Below are positions 1 to 6,427 of a stretch of 12,541 bases of DNA, piece by piece; within the stretch, counting starts at the first letter, position 1; each line of letters opens with the position of its first letter. The stretch is from contig JANQXJ010000246.1 in assembly GCA_030729445.1 (NCBI GenBank), positions 1 through 12,541 on the forward strand, read 5' to 3'. The stretch is from Limnohabitans sp. (GTDB lineage: Bacteria > Pseudomonadota > Gammaproteobacteria > Burkholderiales > Burkholderiaceae_C). The notes under the pieces are model-generated. The model saw only the letters and a program-made list of their open reading frames with translations. It did no database searches and was not told where the DNA came from. Made by a program: the position numbers and the translations under genes.

Positions 1-3
1 GCT

Positions 4-696
4 TCAATCCGCCACATGCACCCACTGCCGCTGTGCCGCCAGCACCGCCTGCGGGTAGACTGCTTGCCCCCGGCTGCCGTTGTAGCGTCCAAGGCCCAGA
101 AACAGGTCACCCCGTTCGCGGTCGAGGTAGTGGCGGAGGATGACGCAGCCAAAGCGCAGGTTGGTCTGCATATGAAACAAGCGACCCTCGACGCCGTCCC
201 CGATCAGGCGAGCCCAAAACGGCATGACCTGCATGTAGCCACGCGCCCCGGCACTGGAGATGGCGTATTTGCGAAAGCCACTCTCGACCTGCACGACGCC
301 CAGCACCAAAGACAGCGGCAAACCGGCCCGGCGGGCCTCATACCAGAGGGTTTGCAGGAATTCTTGCCGTTCAGCGGCGTGTTTTTTGTAGCGCGCCAGG
401 CGCTGACTGGCATGGTGAAGCCAATCGTCATAAGTTTTTTGCGCTTGGGCATGGGGCAGTACCGGCTCAGGCGGGGCCGCAGCGACCACTGCTGCGCTCA
501 GCGCGGTGCGCACGGCATGCGACAGAGGTTCTTCGATCTGCGGGCCTGCCCAAACGCCCGCCCCCCAGAGACTGGCGCCACACCCGGCAGCCCAATGCCG
601 CAGTGCCCGGCGGCGGCTGGGCATGGTCAAAACTGAGGGCATGGCGGGCAGGTCAGACCTGCCGTCAAGATCAGGGATGCCAGACTTTGTGGCCAT
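4..696 (-). CDS. Lytic transglycosylase, SLT domain, exported
   Basis: Predicted periplasmic peptidoglycan lytic transglycosylase, which cleaves the MurNAc-GlcNAc bond with formation of 1,6-anhydro-MurNAc. In the 230-residue reading the SLT fold spans about residues 115-225. The likely catalytic glutamate is E138 in VQVESGF, followed by the family motif GYMQVMP (153-159) and a RYNGS motif (204-208). The N-terminus is a signal-like segment: basic SRRRALR (27-33), a hydrophobic stretch, and a possible cleavage site after VWA (48-50). The start is uncertain. The first ATG lies 14 bases after the proS stop, but ATGs at codons 19 and 25 would place the basic region nearer the N-terminus, as expected of a signal peptide. 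None has a convincing Shine-Dalgarno. The gene follows proS closely and is probably co-transcribed with it. The family is clear, but which named Mlt/Slt enzyme it matches is not. Confidence 0.9.
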   Translation of the reverse strand: MATKSGIPDLDGRSDLPAMPSVLTMPSRRRALRHWAAGCGASLWGAGVWAGPQIEEPLSHAVRTALSAAVVAAAPPEPVLPHAQAQKTYDDWLHHASQRLARYKKHAAERQEFLQTLWYEARRAGLPLSLVLGVVQVESGFRKYAISSAGARGYMQVMPFWARLIGDGVEGRLFHMQTNLRFGCVILRHYLDRERGDLFLGLGRYNGSRGQAVYPQAVLAAQRQWVHVAD

Positions 697-710
697 CAGG
701 CCCCCAAGGT

Positions 711-2456
711 TCAGGCGGCCAGTCGCGCCCGGATGTGGCCCAGGATGTCGGCTACCGCCACTTTGCTGGATTCGGCATCACGGCGGTGTTGGTACTCGAC
801 CTGACCGTCTTTGAGGCCCTTGTCGCCAATCGTGACGCGGTGCGGCACACCGATCAGCTCCCAGTCGGCAAACATGGCACCGGGACGCTCGCCGCGGTCG
901 TCCAGGATCACATCGACACCGTCGGCCAACAATGCGGCGTAGATGCGCTCGGCTTCAAGCTTGACGGCTTCGCTGCGGTCCATGCCGATGGGGCAAACCA
1001 CCACGGTGAAGGGCGCAATCGCATCGGGCCAGATGATGCCGCGCTCGTCGTGGTTTTGCTCGATGGCGGCGGCGGGCAGGCGTGTCACGCCAATGCCGTA
1101 GCAACCCATTTCCAGAAACTGTGGCTTGCCGGTTTCATCCAGAAAGGTGGCGTTCATGGCCTTGGAGTATTTGGTGCCCAGATAGAACACATGGCCCACT
1201 TCGATGCCGCGCTCGATGGCCAGCTCGCCTTGGCCGTCGGGCGATTTGTCGCCTGCGACCACGTTGCGGATGTCGGCCACCAAGGCGGGCTCGGGCAGGT
1301 CGCGGCCCCAGTTCACGCCGGTGATGTGGAAGTCGGGCTCGTTGGCACCACAAATCCAGTCGGCCATCACGGCCACGTCGCGGTCGGCCACCAGGTGCAC
1401 GGGCTTTTTCAGGTTCAGCGGTCCGAGGTAACCCGGCTTGCAACCGAAGTGGTCTTCGATTTCGCTCAAGGTGGCAAAGCGGAAGCCGCCTTCCATGCCG
1501 GGCAGCTTGCCCACTTTGACCTCGTTCATGTCGTGGTCACCGCGCAGCAGCAAGAGCCAGACTTGGGATTTGACGATCTCACCCTGCTCGTTCAGGGTGT
1601 CGGTGGCCAGCACCAGCGACTTGACGGTGGTGGACAGCGGCACATTCAGCAAAGCGGCCACGTCTTCGCAGGTGCTCTTGCCGGGTGTGGGGGTCTTGGT
1701 CAGGGCTTGCGAGGCTGCGCCGCGTGGCTGGCTCGGGGCCAGGGCTTCGGCTTTTTCGATGTTGGCGGCGTAGCTGCTGGTGGGGCAGTACACGATGGCG
1801 TCTTCACCGGTAGCGGCAATCACCTGAAACTCTTCGCTCAAGTCGCCCCCGATGGCGCCGCTGTCGGCGGCCACGGCGCGGTAGGTCAAGCCAAAGCGGT
1901 CAAAGATCTTGCGGTAAGCCCCGGCCATGACCTGGTAGCTGGCCTTGGCGCTGGCCACGTCACGGTCAAAGCTGTAGGCATCTTTCATGGTGAATTCGCG
2001 CCCGCGCATCAGGCCAAAGCGGGGGCGGCGCTCGTCGCGGAATTTGGTCTGGATTTGGTAAAAGTTCTTGGGCAGCTGTTTGTAGCTGCGCACTTCCTGA
2101 CGCACCACATCGGTCACCACTTCTTCGCTGGTCGGTTGGATCACAAAATCACGGCCATGGCGGTCCTTGATGCGCAAGAGCTCAGGGCCCATCTTGTCAA
2201 AGCGCCCCGTCTCCTGCCAGAGCTCAGCCGGCTGCACCACAGGCATGGTCATCTCAATGGCGCCTGCCCGGTTCATTTCTTCGCGCACGATGGCTTCGAC
2301 CTTGCGGATCACGCGCAAGCCCATGGGCATGTAGTTGTAGATACCCGCGCCCAGTTTTTTGATCAGGCCTGCCCGGGTCATGAGCTTGTGGCTGACCACC
2401 TCGGCATCGGCGGGGGCTTCTTTGAGGGTGGAAATGAGGAACTGGGAGGCTTTCAT
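711..2456 (-). CDS. proS: Prolyl-tRNA synthetase (bacterial type, with editing domain)
   Basis: Cytoplasmic class II aminoacyl-tRNA synthetase that charges tRNA-Pro with proline. The 581-residue length fits the bacterial ProRS form (E. coli about 572). Motif 1 ends near MPVVQP (71-76). Motif 2 lies at about 139-160, with FRDERRPRFG and GREFTMKDAYSF. The insertion (INS, YbaK-like) editing domain occupies about 225-405 and keeps the lysine (K279, in TTVKSLVLATD) known in E. coli ProRS to act in hydrolysis of Ala-tRNA-Pro. Motif 3 is CYGIGVTRLPAAAIEQ (452-467). The anticodon-binding domain is at about 484-581 (TVVVCPIGM onward). The ATG at 2454-2456 gives the expected N-terminus MKASQFLIST, although no strong Shine-Dalgarno precedes it. 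proS is transcribed divergently from rppH, and the lytic transglycosylase gene follows 14 bases after its stop. Confidence 0.98.
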   Translation of the reverse strand: MKASQFLISTLKEAPADAEVVSHKLMTRAGLIKKLGAGIYNYMPMGLRVIRKVEAIVREEMNRAGAIEMTMPVVQPAELWQETGRFDKMGPELLRIKDRHGRDFVIQPTSEEVVTDVVRQEVRSYKQLPKNFYQIQTKFRDERRPRFGLMRGREFTMKDAYSFDRDVASAKASYQVMAGAYRKIFDRFGLTYRAVAADSGAIGGDLSEEFQVIAATGEDAIVYCPTSSYAANIEKAEALAPSQPRGAASQALTKTPTPGKSTCEDVAALLNVPLSTTVKSLVLATDTLNEQGEIVKSQVWLLLLRGDHDMNEVKVGKLPGMEGGFRFATLSEIEDHFGCKPGYLGPLNLKKPVHLVADRDVAVMADWICGANEPDFHITGVNWGRDLPEPALVADIRNVVAGDKSPDGQGELAIERGIEVGHVFYLGTKYSKAMNATFLDETGKPQFLEMGCYGIGVTRLPAAAIEQNHDERGIIWPDAIAPFTVVVCPIGMDRSEAVKLEAERIYAALLADGVDVILDDRGERPGAMFADWELIGVPHRVTIGDKGLKDGQVEYQHRRDAESSKVAVADILGHIRARLAA

Positions 2457-2520
2457 CGCAGCAGACTAAATAGACAAGGGCATCAGGGAAACATCCAAGA
2501 GCGAGCGCTGGTGCGGCGTG

Positions 2521-2526
2521 CATAAT
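2521..2526 (+). promoter_or_regulatory. Candidate -10 element for rppH
   Basis: CATAAT matches the sigma70 -10 consensus at 5 of 6 positions and would give a leader of about 20 bases before the rppH start at 2556. No good -35 hexamer sits 16-18 bases upstream (about 2498-2503 reads AGAGCG) and there is no extended TG. The call therefore rests on the -10 and its position in the proS/rppH divergent gap. I could not find a convincing promoter for proS on the other strand. Confidence 0.35.
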
Positions 2527-2545
2527 GGACACAATTTAAAAATTT

Positions 2546-2549
2546 GAGG
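2546..2549 (+). promoter_or_regulatory. Shine-Dalgarno that fixes the rppH start
   Basis: GAGG at 2546-2549 lies 6 bases before the ATG at 2556. It favours this ATG over an in-frame TTG at 2544, which would overlap the Shine-Dalgarno itself. Confidence 0.75.
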
Positions 2550-2555
2550 TTGATT

Positions 2556-3170
2556 ATGCTTGACCGTGAAGGCTTTAGGCCGAACGTCGGCATCATTCTG
2601 CTCAACCAGAAAAACCAGGTTTTCTGGGGCAAACGCATCCGCACCCACAGCTGGCAGTTTCCGCAAGGCGGCATCGACCGGGGCGAAAGCCCCGAACAAG
2701 CCATGTTCCGTGAACTGCACGAAGAAGTGGGGCTCCACCCGGAGCATGTGCGCATCGTGGCCCGGACCCGTGACTGGTTGCGCTATGAGGTGCCAGACCG
2801 CTTCATCCGTCGGGATGCACGCGGTTTTTACAAGGGCCAGAAACAAATTTGGTTCCTGTTGCAGATGGTGACGCACGACCACCACCTGAATTTGCGGGCC
2901 ACCGACCACCCGGAGTTTGACGCTTGGCGTTGGAACGACTATTGGGTTCCGCTCGATGTGGTGGTGGAGTTCAAACGGGGTGTTTACGAGATGGCGCTGA
3001 CCGAGTTGGCGCGTTTTCTGCCCCGCCAGGAACGACAAAACCGCTATTTGCGCGGCGGCAACCGCGGGCCGCGAGATCAAGGCATGGACCACGATCACGG
3101 TGAGATGCAACCCCCTTTGCACATGGAATTGCCGCCGGGGGCCAGCTTCGATCCGAACCCGCAAGGCTGA
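2556..3170 (+). CDS. rppH: RNA pyrophosphohydrolase RppH (Nudix)
   Basis: Nudix hydrolase that removes pyrophosphate from the 5' end of triphosphorylated transcripts, which triggers RNase E-dependent decay. The N-terminus MLDREGFRPNVGIILLN and the WGKRIRTHSWQFPQGG segment are diagnostic of RppH. The Nudix box covers residues 38-60, with metal-binding REL-x-EE (E53, E56, E57). The ATG at 2556 gives 204 residues; the in-frame TTG at 2544 is less likely because the Shine-Dalgarno falls inside it. The protein is longer than E. coli RppH (176) because of a polar tail after about residue 160, rich in Arg, Gly, His and Pro and probably disordered. Such tails occur in betaproteobacterial homologues. 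The gene is divergent from proS and convergent with proB, whose stop is 37 bases away. Confidence 0.96.
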   Translation: MLDREGFRPNVGIILLNQKNQVFWGKRIRTHSWQFPQGGIDRGESPEQAMFRELHEEVGLHPEHVRIVARTRDWLRYEVPDRFIRRDARGFYKGQKQIWFLLQMVTHDHHLNLRATDHPEFDAWRWNDYWVPLDVVVEFKRGVYEMALTELARFLPRQERQNRYLRGGNRGPRDQGMDHDHGEMQPPLHMELPPGASFDPNPQG

Positions 3171-3207
3171 GGCAGCCTGCAGTGCCCAGCTTCAGGCTCA
3201 CCTGGCT

Positions 3208-4344
3208 TCAACGGCTGAGGATCAGGTTGTCCCGGTGCACCATTTCGGGCTCTGCGGTGTAGCCCAGCAAGGCCTCGAACTCGTGCGAGGGCTTGCGGCA
3301 CAACAAACGGGCCTCGGCACTGGCGTAATTGGCCAGGCCCCGGGCAATTTCTGCGCCTTGCTCGTCCCGAATGGCGATCACATCGCCGCGTGAAAAATCT
3401 CCAGCCACGCCCGTCATGCCAATGGGCAGCAGGCTTTTACCCTCGGTCAGCACTTTGTGGGAGGCCCCCGCATCCACCGTAACCGAGCCGCGCAGTTGCA
3501 GGTGATCGGCCATCCATTGTTTGCGGGCTTGTTGTTTGGCGGTTTGCGCCACCAACAAAGTGCCCATGTTGTCGCCTTGGCTCAGGCGCAGCAGCGCATC
3601 GGGCTCGCGCCCCCAGGCGATCACGGTGGAGGCACCCGAACCGGCTGCCCGTTTGGCCGCCAGGATTTTGGTGATCATGCCGCCCTTGCCAATGCTGGAG
3701 CCCGCACCACCCGCCATGGCTTCCAGGGCCGGGTCACCGGCATGGGCTTCGTGCACAAAGGTGGCCGATGCGTCTTTGCGCGGGTCTGCGCTGTACAGGC
3801 CTTTTTGATCGGTCAGGATGACCAGCAAGTCGGCTTCAATCAGATTGGCCACCAATGCGCCCAAAGTGTCGTTGTCACCGAATTTGATCTCGTCGTTGAC
3901 CACCGTGTCGTTTTCATTGATCACGGGCAACACACGGTGCTGGAGCAAAGTGAGCAAAGTCGAGCGGGCATTGAGGTAACGCTCCCGGTCGGCCAGATCG
4001 GCGTGCGTGAGCAGCACTTGGGCACTGCCCATGCCGTTTTCACGCAGCTTGGTTTCGTACATCTGCGCCAGGCCCATCTGCCCCACAGCGGCGGCGGCCT
4101 GCAGGGCGGGCACTTCGCTCGGACGGGTGGTCCAGCCCAGGCGCTTCATGCCTTCGGCAATCGCACCACTGGAGACCATGACCACTTCCTTGCCCTGAGC
4201 GCTGAGCAGCGCCATTTGGCGGCACCACTCGCCAATAGCCCCCTCGTCCAAGCCTCGGCCTTCGTTGGTCACCAGGCTGGAGCCGACTTTGACGACGATG
4301 CGGCGTGCATCGCGCAACAGAGAGGAAACGGCGGCAGAAGTCAT
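3208..4344 (-). CDS. proB: Glutamate 5-kinase (kinase plus PUA domain)
   Basis: Cytoplasmic enzyme of the first step of proline synthesis: ATP-dependent phosphorylation of L-glutamate to gamma-glutamyl phosphate. It is usually feedback-inhibited by proline. With the ATG at 4342-4344 the protein has 378 residues. The amino-acid kinase domain (about 14-255) carries VVKVGSSLVTNEGRG (17-31), SSGAIAEGMKRLG (58-70), the glutamate-site INENDTV (142-148) and GTGGM-like GKGGM (219-223). A C-terminal PUA domain covers about 283-360, as in E. coli ProB (367 aa). An in-frame TTG at 4387-4389 would add 15 residues rich in Ser and Pro. I prefer the ATG because the kinase fold begins soon after it, but neither start has a clear Shine-Dalgarno. 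It is the last gene of rplU-rpmA-obgE-proB, 57 bases after the obgE stop. proA is not in the window. Confidence 0.96.
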   Translation of the reverse strand: MTSAAVSSLLRDARRIVVKVGSSLVTNEGRGLDEGAIGEWCRQMALLSAQGKEVVMVSSGAIAEGMKRLGWTTRPSEVPALQAAAAVGQMGLAQMYETKLRENGMGSAQVLLTHADLADRERYLNARSTLLTLLQHRVLPVINENDTVVNDEIKFGDNDTLGALVANLIEADLLVILTDQKGLYSADPRKDASATFVHEAHAGDPALEAMAGGAGSSIGKGGMITKILAAKRAAGSGASTVIAWGREPDALLRLSQGDNMGTLLVAQTAKQQARKQWMADHLQLRGSVTVDAGASHKVLTEGKSLLPIGMTGVAGDFSRGDVIAIRDEQGAEIARGLANYASAEARLLCRKPSHEFEALLGYTAEPEMVHRDNLILSR

Positions 4345-4401
4345 GCGGGGATGTGGGCTTGGCGTTGAAACAGCGCTTGGAACAAGCAAATAAGGAACGC
4401 G

Positions 4402-5526
4402 TCAGTCGGCGTCGGAGGGCAGTGGTTTGAATCGCGGATCATCCGCATCGGGCTCTTGCGGTTTGTCCTGCTCTTTGAAGCGGGGGTCAATGTCCACCAC
4501 ACCCTGCTCAATGATCTGCTGGGCGCGGATGTGCTTGTAGATCTCCTTGATCAAGGGCTCACAACCTTCGCGGGTCAGGGCCGAGATCTGGAAAACCGGT
4601 CCTTTGTAGCGCATGCGCTTGATGAAGTCTTTGACTCGGGCCTCGCGCTCTTCAGCGGGCACCATGTCCAGCTTGTTGAGGACCAGCCAGCGCGGCTTGT
4701 CATAGAGCTTGGCATCGTATTTCTTGAGCTCGGCCACAATGGCCTTGGCTTGCTGCACCGGGTCAACGTTCTCGTCAAACGGCGCAAAGTCGACCACATG
4801 CAAGAGCAAGCGGGTGCGCTGCAAATGGCGCAAAAACAAATGGCCCAGACCCGCGCCTTCAGAGGCGCCTTCGATCAAGCCAGGCACATCGGCCACCACA
4901 AAGCTTTGCTCGGGGCCGACGCGCACCACACCCAAGTTGGGGTGCAAGGTGGTGAAAGGGTAATCGGCGATTTTGGGGCGTGCGTTGGATACTGCTGCAA
5001 TGAAAGTCGACTTGCCCGCATTGGGCATGCCCAGCAAACCCACGTCGGCCAGCACTTTCAGTTCGAGCTTGAGCTCTTTCTTTTCACCGAGCCAGCCGGG
5101 CGTTTTCTGCCGTGGGGCGCGGTTGATCGCGCTTTTGAAGCGCATGTTGCCAAAGCCGCCGTCACCGCCTTTGGCGATCATGATGGTTTCGCCCGGCACC
5201 AACAATTCGTAGAGCACCTCACCGGTTTCGGCGTCGGTGATGATGGTGCCCACCGGCATTTTGAGGGTCACGTCGTCGCCGGCAGCACCGAACATGTCGG
5301 AGCCCATGCCGTGCTGGCCGCGCTTGGCTTCGTGGCGGCGCGAGTAGCGGTAATCGACCAGCGTGTTCAGATTGATGTCGGCATAGGCGAACACATGCCC
5401 GCCACGACCGCCATCGCCCCCGTTGGGACCGCCGAACTCTTTGTATTTTTCATGGCGGAACGAGACGCAGCCGTTCCCGCCGTCACCTGCGGCGATGTCA
5501 ATGTAGGCTTCGTCAACGAACTTCAT
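4402..5526 (-). CDS. obgE: GTPase Obg/CgtA, 50S assembly and stress regulator
   Basis: Essential P-loop GTPase that binds the 50S subunit during late assembly and links growth to the stringent response. The glycine-rich Obg domain (about 1-158) has the family's repeated Gly motifs, such as GDGGNG, GGDGGRGG and GGDGGFGN. The G domain follows: G1 GMPNAGKS (166-173), switch I with DYPFTTLHPN (188-197), G3 DVPG (213-216), G4 NKLD (284-287) and G5 SAL (315-317). The C-terminal tail after about 340 is acidic and contains DPRFK twice (347-351 and 363-367). The ATG at 5524-5526 has a GGAA about 6 bases upstream. The gene lies 102 bases after rpmA with a terminator-like hairpin between them, so its expression may be lower than that of the ribosomal proteins. 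The alternative symbol is cgtA. Confidence 0.97.
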   Translation of the reverse strand: MKFVDEAYIDIAAGDGGNGCVSFRHEKYKEFGGPNGGDGGRGGHVFAYADINLNTLVDYRYSRRHEAKRGQHGMGSDMFGAAGDDVTLKMPVGTIITDAETGEVLYELLVPGETIMIAKGGDGGFGNMRFKSAINRAPRQKTPGWLGEKKELKLELKVLADVGLLGMPNAGKSTFIAAVSNARPKIADYPFTTLHPNLGVVRVGPEQSFVVADVPGLIEGASEGAGLGHLFLRHLQRTRLLLHVVDFAPFDENVDPVQQAKAIVAELKKYDAKLYDKPRWLVLNKLDMVPAEEREARVKDFIKRMRYKGPVFQISALTREGCEPLIKEIYKHIRAQQIIEQGVVDIDPRFKEQDKPQEPDADDPRFKPLPSDAD

Positions 5527-5581
5527 GAGATTTCCAGTGTAGCTTGAGGACCGCTACGCAAAGGCAACGGACCAGAATGCG

Positions 5582-5603
5582 AAAAGCCCCGGCTTGCGGG
5601 GCT
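5582..5603 (-). terminator. Rho-independent-like terminator after rpmA
   Basis: Read on the minus strand, AGCCCCG and CGGGGCT form a perfect 7-bp GC-rich stem around the loop CAAGC, with four T residues running off the 3' arm before a C. It lies 25 bases beyond the rpmA stop and about 55 bases before the obgE start. The T tract is short, so partial read-through into obgE-proB is likely. On the plus strand the tail is CCTCTTT, so it is unlikely to terminate in that direction. Confidence 0.7.
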
Positions 5604-5628
5604 CCTCTTTGCCATGGGCGCGACAGGC

Positions 5629-5889
5629 TTAAACAGCCGGGGTCACGTTCACCATGTGTTTGCTCAGCTCGCCTTTGGTGGAAAACGACACGTGGCCGTC
5701 AACCAAGGCAAACAAAGTGTGGTCTTTGCCGATGCCGACATTGTTGCCCGCATGGAACTTGGTGCCACGCTGACGAACGATGATCGAGCCAGCGCTGATC
5801 AGTTCACCACCGAAAGCCTTGACGCCGAGCATTTTTGGCTTGGAATCACGACCGTTGCGCGTAGAGCCGCCGCCTTTTTTCTGTGCCAT
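5629..5889 (-). CDS. rpmA: 50S ribosomal protein L27
   Basis: Ribosomal protein L27 of 86 residues, the usual length. It starts with MAQKKGGGSTRNGRDS, the flexible tail that reaches the peptidyl-transferase centre, followed by the conserved LGVK and GGELISAGSIIVRQRGTKFH core. There is no cleavable N-terminal extension of the Firmicutes kind. The start is well set: the ATG at 5887-5889 is preceded by a strong GAGGAG Shine-Dalgarno at about 5899-5904, which overlaps the rplU stop. It follows rplU by 12 bases, so the two ribosomal proteins are translated from one transcript. Confidence 0.98.
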   Translation of the reverse strand: MAQKKGGGSTRNGRDSKPKMLGVKAFGGELISAGSIIVRQRGTKFHAGNNVGIGKDHTLFALVDGHVSFSTKGELSKHMVNVTPAV

Positions 5890-5901
5890 GACCTATTCTC
5901 C

Positions 5902-6213
5902 TCAGGCAGCGATCGCGCCGATTTGCAGTTCGGTGAACTGCTGACGGTGACCCTGACGTTTCTGATAGTGCTTGCGACGGCGCATCTTGAAGATGTGCAC
6001 TTTGTCGTGCTTGCCATGAGCCACCACGGTGGCTTTGACTGTGGCGCCGGACACCAGGGGCGTGCCGATCTTCAGGTCTGCGCCGTTGCCGACTGCGAGA
6101 ACTTGATCGATCACGATTTCCTGGCCAACGTCCGCAGCAATCTGTTCTACTTTAATTTTTTCGCCAGCGACAACACGATACTGTTTGCCACCGGTTTTTA
6201 TGACCGCGTACAT
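5902..6213 (-). CDS. rplU: 50S ribosomal protein L21
   Basis: Ribosomal protein L21, 103 residues, which binds 23S rRNA. The N-terminus MYAVIKTGGKQYRV and the C-terminal KMRRRKHYQKRQGHRQ region, with its basic RNA-binding block, are typical. The open frame continues upstream to 6387, but those 58 codons do not resemble L21. The ATG at 6211-6213 has a good AGAGGT Shine-Dalgarno about 5 bases upstream, so the short form is taken. It is the first gene of rplU-rpmA-obgE-proB, divergent from ispB. Upstream on the same strand lie a small hairpin and two candidate promoters, described separately. Confidence 0.98.
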   Translation of the reverse strand: MYAVIKTGGKQYRVVAGEKIKVEQIAADVGQEIVIDQVLAVGNGADLKIGTPLVSGATVKATVVAHGKHDKVHIFKMRRRKHYQKRQGHRQQFTELQIGAIAA

Positions 6214-6236
6214 AAATGACCTCTTTGAATGGAAGT

Positions 6237-6260
6237 TTCCTAGGGCTAATCCCCAAGGAA
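6237..6260 (-). promoter_or_regulatory. Small inverted repeat in the rplU leader
   Basis: TTCCT and AGGAA pair as outer arms, a single A-A mismatch follows, then GGG pairs with CCC around a short loop. The element begins about 24 bases upstream of the rplU start, between the proximal promoter candidate and the Shine-Dalgarno, so it would be in the leader RNA. It could be an incidental palindrome or a site for autoregulation. It has no T tract and is not a terminator. Confidence 0.35.
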
Positions 6261-6266
6261 CCTGCG

Positions 6267-6296
6267 ATTCTAGCACGTCTGTCCCGCAAACTGCAA
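6267..6296 (-). promoter_or_regulatory. Candidate proximal promoter for rplU-rpmA
   Basis: On the minus strand an extended -10, TGC-TAGAAT (5 of 6 in the hexamer, at 6267-6272), is preceded 18 bases upstream by TTGCAG at 6291-6296, a poor -35. The extended -10 makes up for the weak -35. Transcription would start near 6260, giving a leader of about 45 bases. Confidence 0.5.
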
Positions 6297-6333
6297 ATCT
6301 GACGCACGCTCTGGACATCCACCGGAAAGGCTC

Positions 6334-6362
6334 AGGATAGAGCAGGTCCCTATAATTGCCAA
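6334..6362 (-). promoter_or_regulatory. Candidate distal promoter for rplU-rpmA
   Basis: On the minus strand TTGGCA (5 of 6 against TTGACA, at 6357-6362) and TATCCT (4 of 6 against TATAAT, at 6334-6339) are separated by exactly 17 bases. Its spacer contains the plus-strand TATAAT assigned to ispB, so the two divergent promoters would overlap physically. Confidence 0.45.
6351..6356 (+). promoter_or_regulatory. Perfect -10 hexamer, candidate ispB promoter
   Basis: TATAAT matches the sigma70 -10 consensus at all six positions and would start transcription near 6363, giving a leader of about 65 bases. No good -35 is present: the hexamer 17 bases upstream is AGGCTC. An activator might be needed, or the element may be weak. 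The leader contains a 5-bp stem, CTCGG (6392-6396) with CCGAG (6402-6406). Confidence 0.45.
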
Positions 6363-6427
6363 TTGCTCTGCACACACATTGTTTCAATGCCCTCGGCTAG
6401 ACCGAGCTCCTCAGCTGGATCCTCCAC

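Noticed and set aside
603..2525. A 640-codon open frame on the plus strand opposite proS
   Set aside because: It is an exact antisense shadow of proS, with a His/Gly/Val-rich sequence that fits no protein family. Long antisense frames are expected in GC-rich genes with strong third-position bias.
3164..3198. Short inverted repeats in the rppH/proB convergent gap (AGGCTG with CAGCCT; AGCCTG with CAGGCT)
   Set aside because: Only 6 bp each, mutually exclusive, with no T tract; too weak to call a terminator.
3457..5547. Long plus-strand open frames opposite proB (3457-4368) and obgE (4456-5547)
   Set aside because: Same cause: mirror frames of well-identified genes, with no recognisable domain and no Shine-Dalgarno.
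5527..5560. TACACT as a -10 for an obgE promoter
   Set aside because: It would start transcription inside or past the Shine-Dalgarno, and no matching -35 stands at the right distance.
6214..6387. Upstream extension of the rplU frame by 58 codons
   Set aside because: It does not resemble L21, would run over both candidate promoters, and the ATG at 6211-6213 has a good Shine-Dalgarno.
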